A stretch of 64,000 nucleotides of DNA from CAVOJV01 sp963696325 (lineage in GTDB: Bacteria; Pseudomonadota; Gammaproteobacteria; Competibacterales; Competibacteraceae). The first letter of the stretch is position 1; each line of letters opens with the position of its first letter. The DNA lies in the NCBI GenBank assembly GCA_963696325.1, contig CAVOJV010000003.1, positions 21,754 through 85,753 of the forward strand, in the 5' to 3' direction. The notes under the pieces were generated by a model that was given only the letters and a program-made list of their open reading frames with translations, was not told the origin of the DNA and ran no database searches. This document shows positions 53,267-64,000 of the stretch, piece after piece. A program made the position numbers and the translations under genes.

Positions 53267-54039
53267 AATACGTGCGGCGAGATACGTTTGCCCGCGAGAG
53301 AGGGTTGTTTCTCGGTCGCTATCTTGACGTATTTGGCCAGGATGTACTCAAAGCCGGAACGGGTCATGGCTTGGCCATGGGCGTTATAGAACAGGGTGGG
53401 GCTGGCCCCTTTGTCCGCTCGCGCTAGCCAGTTGCGCAGCGCGGCTGCGGTCTCCTTCCATAACGGCAACACCCGCTCGCGGCGCCCCTTGCCCCAGACA
53501 TGGATTGTCGGCTGAGGCTGCAGTTGCAGATCATCCCGGTGCAATCCCACCAATTCTGAAACACGCAGTCCGGCGGCAAAGGCGAGGTGGAGCATGGCCC
53601 GATCGCGGATACCCGCGGTCCGCGTCGGATCGGGTGCATCCAGAAGCGCCTGAATTTCGTGGTTAGTGAGATAATCGATCAGTGTCTCATCGGTTTTTTT
53701 CACCGGAATGGCATGGATACGCCGCGCTTGCTCCAGACAGGAAGCCAGCCGATATTCGAGAAATCGGAAGAACGCTTTAATCGCGCCCAATCGGGCATTG
53801 CGGGTTCTAGGGGAGTTGCCTCGTTGCGTTTCCAGCTGCTCAAGAAACGCGATGATCAAAGCGGCATCCAGTTGCTCAAGTGCCAGCGCCGAAGGCAGCG
53901 TGCTAAGACGCTCGGCTGCAAAACAGACCAACAGTTGAAACGCATAGGCATACGTTTCACAGGTATGCGGACTAGCACCGCGTTGGTGAGGTAGATAATC
54001 GCGCAAAAAAGCGCTCAAGTGGGGAGCAATCGCCGTCAT
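53266..54039 (-). pseudogene. ritC: Outer ritC, N-terminal part
   Basis: The frame starts MTAIAPHLSAFLRDYLPH at 54039, overlapping the ritB stop (ATGA). It holds AAGLRVSELVGLHRDDLQL and ends at ISPHVLRH, where the inner element begins; the next residues belong to the inner element. The C-terminal part is at 49583-49825. The catalytic Tyr is therefore separated from the rest and the gene is inactive. Confidence 0.88.
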
Positions 54040-54950
54040 GATCGCGCTCCTTGATGCAGTGCCTCGCCAGCCGCGGCAATCTGGGTCAGCAGTACTGGCG
54101 TGGCCTGGAGATACCAGAACGTATCGGTCACCTGGGTGTGGCCCAGGTAGGTGCTCAAGGCGAGCATATGGCGGGTGACTGCCTCTCGGGTGTGGGCGCA
54201 CTGCGCGAGCGATCGCACGGCGAAGGTATGGCGAAAATCGTGCAGGCGAGGACCGCGATGGCCGGGTCCGGGATGTAACCCGATCGTGCGCACAAGGTCC
54301 AGAAAGACGGTGTTAACAGTCGAATAGCGCAGTGCGGTGCCATGTAAGGAAACGAATACGGGGGGATCAGGCAAGCCCAATGAAAGACGCTGTATCCGAT
54401 AACGAGCCAAGGCCCCGCGTGTTGTTTCGTGCAGCGGCACCAGGCGGCTTTTACGGAACTTGGTCTTGCGGATGACCAATCCCGCTTCGGTGATGTCGTC
54501 AAACGTAAGGGCGAGCGCTTCCGATACGCGCAGGCCGGTGGCTGCCAACAACGCGAACAGCGTCGAGTAGGTGATTGGGCGGATCGAGTTTTTCGGGGTC
54601 AGCTGCGCGGCCGCTTGCAGCAGACAGTGAAGGGCCTCGGCGGTATAGATATAAGGCGGCTTGCGGTAGAAGGATCCCTGACCGAAGGCATCAGCAGCGG
54701 GTATCTGGTGGCGGTCATCTTCAGCATGCAGATGACCGGCGAACCGGCGAACGGTCAGCAAGCGATTACGCCGCTGGGCCGGGGAGGGTGCCTGGGCGGC
54801 CCAGGCGAGCACCGTCTGGGTGCAGACGAACTGATCGCCTTGGTGTTCGGCGAAAGTAGCGAAGCTGTTTAGCAGCACCCCCTGAACTCGGTACTTAAAG
54901 CCCAGTGCACGGTACTGTTCGATATAGCGACTGACCGCGCGGCTCAACAT
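54036..54950 (-). CDS. ritB: RitB-type tyrosine recombinase (outer RIT)
   Basis: The protein has 304 residues and begins MLSRAVSRYIEQYRALGF. Catalytic residues: R in AATGLRVSEALALTFDDI, LHDFRHTFAVRSLAQ (H-x-x-R), STYLGHTQVTDTFWYLQAT (H and the C-terminal Tyr segment). The start overlaps the ritA stop by about 7 nt. It is intact, unlike the inner copy, and can be aligned with it as the expected sequence across the amber site. Confidence 0.9.
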   Translation of the reverse strand: MLSRAVSRYIEQYRALGFKYRVQGVLLNSFATFAEHQGDQFVCTQTVLAWAAQAPSPAQRRNRLLTVRRFAGHLHAEDDRHQIPAADAFGQGSFYRKPPYIYTAEALHCLLQAAAQLTPKNSIRPITYSTLFALLAATGLRVSEALALTFDDITEAGLVIRKTKFRKSRLVPLHETTRGALARYRIQRLSLGLPDPPVFVSLHGTALRYSTVNTVFLDLVRTIGLHPGPGHRGPRLHDFRHTFAVRSLAQCAHTREAVTRHMLALSTYLGHTQVTDTFWYLQATPVLLTQIAAAGEALHQGARS

Positions 54951-56185
54951 GACGCCACCCCCGGCCAGGGCTGGGCAATCTGGCTCAGCAAAGGGCTATC
55001 AACCTTGGCGTAATAGGCGGTCGTATCCAAGGAACGGTGCCGCAGCACCGCCGCTATCGTATCCGGTGTGACACCGGCACGCAGCATCGCGGTGGCGGCC
55101 GAGTGGCGCAGTAAATGCGCGCCTCGTGAGGGTGGATCAACGATACCCGCTCGAGCTAAAGCCGATCGAACGACATCCGCAATGCTGGCTGAGCCAGCAA
55201 AGGGCCGATACGGGGCTTGCAAACAAAGAAATAAGTGGCCCAGGGGAACCGGCGGACGCGCTTGCTCCAGGTACGCCAGCAAGGCATCGCCAACCTCTTG
55301 TGGCAAGGGGAGGCGGACCTCTCGGCGCCCCTTGCCACAGACGCTAAGTGTCCCCTCGTCCCAATTGAGGTCATCAAGGTGCATGGCGATAATGTCACCG
55401 CCACGCAGGCCAAGCCGCGCCAACAACAGCAAAATAGCACGGTCTCGCAGGCCCTGGGGGGTATGGCTATCGCACGCGGCGATCACCCGCTCGACCTTCT
55501 CGGCGGCCAGATAGCGCGGCAGGACCGACAGAGACCATTGGGGCACTGGGGGGACCGCCGCATCCAAACCCGGGCGGCAGCGTCCCTGGGTGGCGAGGAA
55601 TCGCAAATACATCCGAAGCGTGCTCGCCACCGTTTTTGCCTGGGCAGGACTATGACGCTTCGCTTCACTGGAAACCACGTGGCGAAGGGTCGCCGCTTGA
55701 TATTGAGTGGGATCGTCACCCAGCAGCGGCAGCAGTTGCAGCACCAAGCGTTCATGGCGCCGGATCGTAGGGTCTGCTAGACCGCGATGGTGACGCAGCC
55801 AATGACAGAAATCCTCCAGCGCCGCCGCCGGCACTGGAGGATCTTCTTCGAGGGTGATGACACCGCGTTGCCCCAGGTAAGAAACAAATCGCCATACCCG
55901 AGCAACGTATCGGGGTGAAATCCAAGCATGTCTGCGACTTCCAGGGCAGGTACAACGATGCGTTGAAAAGGCGGTAATGACTTGGGCGTCAATGTCTTCA
56001 ATGGCCATGCGCTGGTGTTGCATCCAGCCGCCCAAATGGGCAATCGACTGAAGATAACCACCAATAGTCAGCGCGGTATAACCCATCGCAGCAAGTTCGG
56101 CGGCAAAGACATCTAAGTACGGCGCTACGCAACCCGGGGTCAGAAAATGCATATATGAATCGTAATAGTGAGCGTGCTTGACCAT
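54944..56185 (-). CDS. ritA: RitA-type tyrosine recombinase (outer RIT)
   Basis: This 413-residue protein starts MVKHAHYYDSYMHFLTPG. The catalytic residues: R in ARLGLRGGDIIAMHLDDLNW, HLLRHSAATAMLRAG (H-x-x-R), LRHRSLDTTAYYAKVD (H and Tyr). A strong ribosome site (GGAGG) precedes the ATG at 56185. It is the first gene of the outer trio, read towards the inner element. All features are intact. Confidence 0.9.
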   Translation of the reverse strand: MVKHAHYYDSYMHFLTPGCVAPYLDVFAAELAAMGYTALTIGGYLQSIAHLGGWMQHQRMAIEDIDAQVITAFSTHRCTCPGSRRHAWISPRYVARVWRFVSYLGQRGVITLEEDPPVPAAALEDFCHWLRHHRGLADPTIRRHERLVLQLLPLLGDDPTQYQAATLRHVVSSEAKRHSPAQAKTVASTLRMYLRFLATQGRCRPGLDAAVPPVPQWSLSVLPRYLAAEKVERVIAACDSHTPQGLRDRAILLLLARLGLRGGDIIAMHLDDLNWDEGTLSVCGKGRREVRLPLPQEVGDALLAYLEQARPPVPLGHLFLCLQAPYRPFAGSASIADVVRSALARAGIVDPPSRGAHLLRHSAATAMLRAGVTPDTIAAVLRHRSLDTTAYYAKVDSPLLSQIAQPWPGVASC

Positions 56186-56299
56186 GTTATTCCTCCTGTT
56201 ACCGCCGATATGACGGTCGACAGGAGGCTACCGTTATGCACAGTGCTTGTGCAGGGTGGGGTTACTTATTATCAAGGTTGGCTAGCGCTGACTCAGCAT

Positions 56300-56329
56300 C
56301 GACAACGCATAACGGGAAACAGCACATAA
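56300..56329. repeat. Outer RIT right inverted repeat
   Basis: The perfect complement of 49515-49544. It begins CGACAACGCATAACGGG and ends CAGCACATAA. The dyad at 56335-56356 follows after five bases. Confidence 0.9.
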
Positions 56330-56334
56330 TTGCG

Positions 56335-56356
56335 GTTATGCAGAGAACTGCATAAT
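56335..56356. other. Dyad at the ritA-proximal end of the outer RIT element
   Basis: Arms TTATGCAG and CTGCATAA flank AGAA, with one extra base on each side, so the unit is 22 bp. It lies between TTGCG and its complement CGCAA. Its layout equals that of 49826-49847 in the inner element, although the sequences differ. Confidence 0.9.
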
Positions 56357-56361
56357 CGCAA

Positions 56362-56650
56362 GGGCATTGATGGGTTGGCCGCCGTCTGCCGGCAGACCTT
56401 CGCCCAGAATCCGCTCGATGGCGCGATCTACGTGTTTCGCAACCGCACCGGCACGACCCTGAAGCTGCTGTGCTACGACGGGCAAGGCTACTGGTTATGT
56501 ACCAAGCGCCTCTCGCAGGGGCGCCTGCAGTGGTGGCCGCGGGCGGACGGCACCACGGTGCGCTTGGTGGCCCGCGAGCTGCAGGTGCTGCTCTGGAACG
56601 GCTGCCCCGACCGGGCCGCCATGGCGGACGATTGGCGCCAGGTAGCTTAA
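56362..56650 (+). pseudogene. tnpB: IS66 tnpB, 3' fragment
   Basis: It continues the 5' fragment at 49453: GIDGLAAVCRQTFAQNPLDG, YVFRNRTGTTLKLLCYDGQGYWL, CTKRLSQGRLQWWPRADGTT. The stop TAA at 56648-56650 overlaps the stop of the inverted tnpC. Confidence 0.88.
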
Positions 56651-58294
56651 GCGGGCGCCAGATTGTCGTGATAGTTCCACGGCAGCCACGCCGCGGGCTG
56701 GCGGAACACGGCGGGGCGATGGGTTTGCAGGGCAACTAAATACTCGAGCGCATTCACCCCGGCCTGCACGCAAGTCGCGACCAGGCTGGTCAGGAGACTG
56801 GCGACATACGCGCTGTGCGTGCTGGCGTAGAACAGACTGTTCTTGCGCTGACGGATGAGCAGCTTTAAGGCCCGTTCCACCGGGTTAGTGTCGATCGGCG
56901 CGCCCGGCACTCGGAGCAATTGGGTCAACGTTTCCCAGTGATTCAGCACGTAGTTAAACGCCTTACCCAAGCTACTGTTGGGTTCTACCCGGCGGTCCTG
57001 GAATTGGTGTTCCAGCCAGTCGTGCAGAGCCGTCAGCAACGGGCCACTGTGGGTCTGGTGGTAAGCGAGCCGCTCGGCGGGCGGCAGCGCCTGGTCGCGG
57101 GTCACGGCCTCATGTGCGAACACCTGTTTCAAAACCGTGATGACGTGGCGTGCTGCCTCCGGGAAGGTCTCTTCCAAGTCAGTAAACTGGCGTCGGCCAT
57201 GGGCCAGGCAATGGCAGCGGATCAGACGCTCGTCATCGTCACGCTGATTGGCCGCCAGGGCATCCGACATCACGATCGGCTTTGCCTGCCCCGCCTCCCG
57301 GTGCGCCAGTAACGCGCTCAGGTTATCGCCCGCGTGCGCTCGACCCGAGCGATACCGGCAGATGACATGCTCGCCTGCCTGGACCACCAGCCCGGTGGTG
57401 TACATGCCCCGCCGCTCCAGCGGCTCGCCGGTGGCGTCGGCGCGGCGGTTCTCGGCCACCAACGCCAGCATCCGCACGTGCGTGTCGTCCTGAAAAATCA
57501 CTTCGCCTTGGGCGGCCAGCTCCCAAAGCCGGTCAAATACCGGCCAGGCACAATCCGCTACCCGCTCGGCCAGCTCCCATAGCGTGGCGTCAGCCACCGG
57601 TACCCCGACCAGCGCCTGATATTGCTCGATCCGGTAAAACGGCAGTCCCAGGTAATACCGGCCCAGGGCAATCACCGCCCGCGCCTGCGGACTGTACTTC
57701 TCGGTCCCCGCCGTGGCTGGCATCGGCGCTGTGAACATCTCGCCGCACGCTGAGCAGCGTAGTTTTTCCAGTTCATAGCGCACCGCCGACAGCAGGGCGT
57801 TGCCGTCAATCCGGATCTCGACCCCGGCCGGTAACGGATATAACGTCCCCCGGCCACAGGCCGGACACGCGTTGACCCGCCGCCAGCGTCTCCTGCCGGC
57901 ACACCTCCCGCGCTCGCCCCGGCATAGGCGTCCGCCCCCTGACGCCCATGGCCCACCCGGCGCACCGGCTCGCTCGGCGCTGGCGTCTCGTCCGGCCGGC
58001 GCCGCCGCCGGCGGTATCCCCAGCGGCCGTGACGCCCGGGCTCACCCCGCCCGCCGGCCCACCCGCCGTAGGGGGGCGTGGCGGCGGCGGCTTACCCTCG
58101 CCAAACAACGCCCGCTTCAGCCGCTTCAGGCTGAGCTTGGTCTCCCGCAGCGCCACCGTCAGCCAGAAATAGAGCTGGATCAGCTTCACCAGCAGCCGCT
58201 GATCGTCGCCCGCCAACGAACTGGCCTGGATACGCTCAATCAACGCCTCGCTCTCTTCGCGGCTCAGCTTGATTTCATCCGGTGGCGGTGGCAT
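56647..58294 (-). pseudogene. tnpC: IS66 tnpC (right copy), inverted relative to tnpAB, frameshifted
   Basis: The frames together form a full TnpC. The N-terminus MPPPPDEIKLSREESEALIER runs from 58294, and the 378-residue C-terminal segment starts near 57783 (LEKLRCSACGEMFTAPMP). It holds PQARAVIALGRYYLGLPF, FQDDTHVRML, AKPIVMSDALAANQRDDDER, HCLAHGRRQF and NPVERALKLLIRQRKNSLF, the IS66 DDE core. A run of small shifts lies between about 57783 and 57965, so the zinc-finger-like middle (CPACGRGTL in the left copy) is scrambled. Its direction opposes tnpA and tnpB. Confidence 0.87.
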
Positions 58295-58411
58295 CGGTGT
58301 GGCAGGGGGGCATCATCCCAATCGCTAAGACGGACCGATACTACCGGTTCTCGGTGCTTCAGTTCCACTGGAAATTGTGTTGGCTGTCAAACAGGCTTGC
58401 CGGAGGGACAC

Positions 58412-58419
58412 GAATAACT
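58412..58419. repeat. Right 8-bp target duplication GAATAACT of the composite island
   Basis: The same eight bases as 31572-31579. They follow the IS66 right end directly and lead into the rest of the SDR gene. Confidence 0.92.
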
Positions 58420-58646
58420 ACGAGGCGATGGAACGGCGCTTGACTAAAACAGGGTCGGCGGTGCCTTTTACGTTGCCACCAGAGGCGGTCCTGACACGGG
58501 TTGTACACGCATTGGAGAGTCCCAGGCCGCGGATTCGTTATCCCGTGACGCTACCCACCTACTTGTTCGCCGTGCTGCGCCGGATTCTGCCCTACCGGCT
58601 CCTGGATTGGGCCATACAGCAAATTTCCGCGGAAGGCAGCCGTTAG
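58420..58646 (+). pseudogene. SDR (YbbO-like), C-terminal part
   Basis: Joined to 30961-31579 the frame reads RNNYEAMERRLTKTG, FTLPPEAVLTRVVHALESPRP and YPVTLPTYLFAVLRRILPYRLLDW, then a stop at 58644-58646. The length of the joined gene (846 nt, 281 residues) is a multiple of three. So the insertion has not changed any other base in the gene. Confidence 0.92.
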
Positions 58647-58689
58647 CAATCGTCAAATTAAGGTCGGTGGTTTAGGTGTTGCTACCTAT

Positions 58690-58716
58690 GTAGACGCCCC
58701 CCGTAGTGGGGGGGTG
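58690..58716 (-). terminator. GC-rich hairpin after the 5S gene
   Basis: CCCCCC and GGGGGG arms around ACTAC lie about 12 nt past the 5S 3' end on the rRNA strand. No T run follows, so an intrinsic terminator is only partly supported; it could also act for the SDR tail. Confidence 0.4.
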
Positions 58717-58727
58717 TTAGAGATGAA

Positions 58728-58845
58728 GCCTGGCGGTGACCTACGTTCACATGGAGCAAGCTCCACACTAGCATCGGCGCGGCGTCGTTTCACGGTCGAG
58801 TTCGGGATGGGATCGAGTGGTACCAACGCGCTATAGCCGCCAGGC
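58728..58845 (-). rRNA. rrf: 5S ribosomal RNA
   Basis: About 118 nt with GCCTGGCGGC at the 5' end paired to GCCGCCAGGC-like sequence at the 3' end, plus CCGAACTC in loop C. It is the last gene of the rRNA operon, about 130 nt after the 23S gene. Exact ends are uncertain by one or two bases. Confidence 0.9.
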
Positions 58846-58973
58846 AAACCCGGGGGCGTATCCCGTAACGGTCTGCGCGCGTAGTGCGGCGCGCCGGGGG
58901 ATACCTGCAAGTTAGGTGGGTGTGGTGAGGTTGCCTTCGGTCAGGAACCGACACCCAACGAGTTGGGTGTTAT

Positions 58974-61860
<2,887 letters not shown>

Positions 61861-61963
61861 ATATAACCCCAACCAGTCTGGGGCTACATTGCGCTGGTTC
61901 ACGAATGCGACCACACTTCATAAGCTTGTTATGCATCTAGCGCCTATATTCAGCCTGCCGAAT

Positions 61964-61974
61964 TGTTAAAGAGC
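61964..61974 (-). promoter_or_regulatory. boxA antitermination element in the 16S-23S spacer
   Basis: GCTCTTTAACA on the rRNA strand matches the consensus boxA exactly. It lies about 100 nt before the 23S gene and recruits the NusB-NusE complex. Confidence 0.8.
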
Positions 61975-62070
61975 GGGTGCGGCACCGGCCACACGACTGA
62001 TCAACAAACTGGTCATCAACCATAGATTCACGGGTAACGTGCGACCGCCTGCCTTAACCGAGCTAGCCAC

Positions 62071-62146
62071 TGGTGGAGCCAGGCGGATTCGAACCGCCGA
62101 CCCTCTGCTTGCAAAGCAGATGCTCTCCCAGCTGAGCTATGGCCCC
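62071..62146 (-). tRNA. tRNA-Ala (anticodon TGC)
   Basis: A 76-nt tRNA reading GGGGCCATAGCTCAGCTGGG at the 5' end, the anticodon loop TTTGCAA, GGTTCGAATCC in the T arm and an encoded CCA. It is in the rRNA spacer after tRNA-Ile. Confidence 0.97.
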
Positions 62147-62158
62147 TGACGCTTCGCG

Positions 62159-62235
<77 letters not shown>

Positions 62236-62298
62236 GTGCTCAGTCGTTTCCAGCGCAGGCAAAATCGGTGGGGACACTGCCGAGGCTTCCCTCGTGAT

Positions 62299-63836
<1,538 letters not shown>

Positions 63837-63978
63837 AACCATCTCGCAGCTCCAAAAAGCCGCTCAATACCGTCTCACCAAAACATCCCCTAACCAAAGG
63901 GCTTCAAGGTCACTTACATCAACAGTCACCAGTCTGGCAACGCCAACGTAAGCCCCCCCACAAACTACCTGACTTATC

Positions 63979-63992
63979 TTGTTTAAAGAACA
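63979..63992 (-). promoter_or_regulatory. boxA-like element in the rRNA leader
   Basis: TGTTCTTTAAACAA lies about 143 nt before the 16S gene and is close to boxA (TGCTCTTTAACA). The rRNA promoters lie beyond the window edge. Confidence 0.6.
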
Positions 63993-64000
63993 CTCCTGCT

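Larger units (their letters stand above)
49515..56356 (-). mobile_element. Outer RIT element (recombinase-in-trio) inside IS66 tnpB
   Basis: The ends are a perfect 30-bp inverted repeat: 49515-49544 and 56300-56329 (outer bases TTATGTGCTG). Genes ritA (54944-56185), ritB (54036-54950) and ritC run on the minus strand in an overlapping trio. A second RIT element interrupts ritC. Without it the element is about 3.4 kb, like the inner one. CGCAA flanks it on both sides. Confidence 0.88.
31580..58411. mobile_element. 26.8 kb IS66-bounded composite island
   Basis: The island is bounded by two IS66 copies in direct orientation, left 31580-36642 and right 48955-58411, and is flanked by GAATAACT on both sides. 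It is inserted in an SDR gene that is otherwise intact. Between the IS66 copies lie 12.3 kb of passenger genes (36643-48954). It could have moved as a composite transposon, or formed when a circular molecule with one IS66 recombined into an IS66 already in the SDR gene. Either gives this structure. Confidence 0.88.
48955..58411 (+). mobile_element. IS66-family element, right copy, carrying nested RIT elements
   Basis: The left end GTGAAGTTCCGGCAGCC is at 48955 and the right end at 58411 (GGACAC). The genes are tnpA (49043-49453), tnpB (split) and an inverted tnpC (56647-58294). A RIT element of about 6.8 kb sits inside tnpB. Removing it gives an element of about 2.6 kb with the same gene order as the left copy. 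Confidence 0.88.

Noticed and set aside
49800..53270. CRISPR-like repeat pattern at the recombinase cluster
   Set aside because: The repeats are inverted element ends and recombinase motifs; no regularly spaced direct repeats exist in the window.

Overview
The window is about 60% GC chromosomal DNA from a gammaproteobacterium. It ends in an rRNA operon of the usual gammaproteobacterial order on the minus strand: 16S, tRNA-Ile(GAT), tRNA-Ala(TGC), 23S, 5S. The housekeeping genes fit that group (glnK-amtB-glnB, ubiK, comM/yifB, speA/speE, fdxA, xerD, dsbC). The load of insertion elements, the two RIT elements and the PPK2-type genes recall wastewater lineages such as Competibacteraceae, but that placement is inference.

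Layout. 1-2947: two minus-strand glycosyltransferase genes, the first running off the window. 3180-9354: an IS4-type transposase remnant, a transglutaminase-like gene, a MacAB-type efflux operon, comM and ubiK. 9355-12137: a nitrogen module (P-II, AmtB, P-II) with a readable sigma-54 promoter and a terminator. 12181-15500: divergent speE and speA, then a DUF4124 gene. 15523-20353: two small minus-strand genes, then a squalene-synthase-like gene with altered aspartate motifs, a YciK-type SDR, a DUF4126 membrane protein, a TlpA-like thioredoxin, HemJ and Dps. 20354-25320: an accessory patch made of a group II intron fragment, a frameshifted ISAs1 element, the C-terminus of a DNA methyltransferase, a toxin/antitoxin-like pair, a DprA-like gene, a DUF1016 nuclease and broken fragments. 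25391-30866: mutS (many single-base indels), fdxA, dsbC (one indel), xerD and mobB.

31580-58411 is the main discovery: a 26.8 kb composite, IS66-bounded island inserted in an SDR gene. The two halves of that gene (30961-31579 and 58420-58646) rejoin in frame once the island and one copy of the 8-bp duplication GAATAACT are removed. The left IS66 copy (31580-36642) carries an IS1634 element that itself contains an IS200-type element. The right copy (48955-58411) carries a RIT element (three tyrosine recombinases) inserted in tnpB, and a second RIT element is inserted in the ritC gene of the first. In both IS66 copies tnpC points against tnpA and tnpB. Both RIT elements carry a 22-bp dyad of identical geometry next to their ritA-proximal end. 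The 12.3 kb of passenger DNA (36643-48954) holds a transposase fragment, a SulP anion transporter, a PPK2-like fragment, a broken DUF2252 gene, three exported or lipoprotein genes, an intact PPK2 gene and two genes of unknown function.

Many genes differ from an intact reading frame by single-base indels in short homopolymers (mutS, dsbC, DUF2252, PPK2 fragment, tnpC). Some of these may be sequencing or assembly errors rather than real pseudogenes; this needs raw reads to settle.
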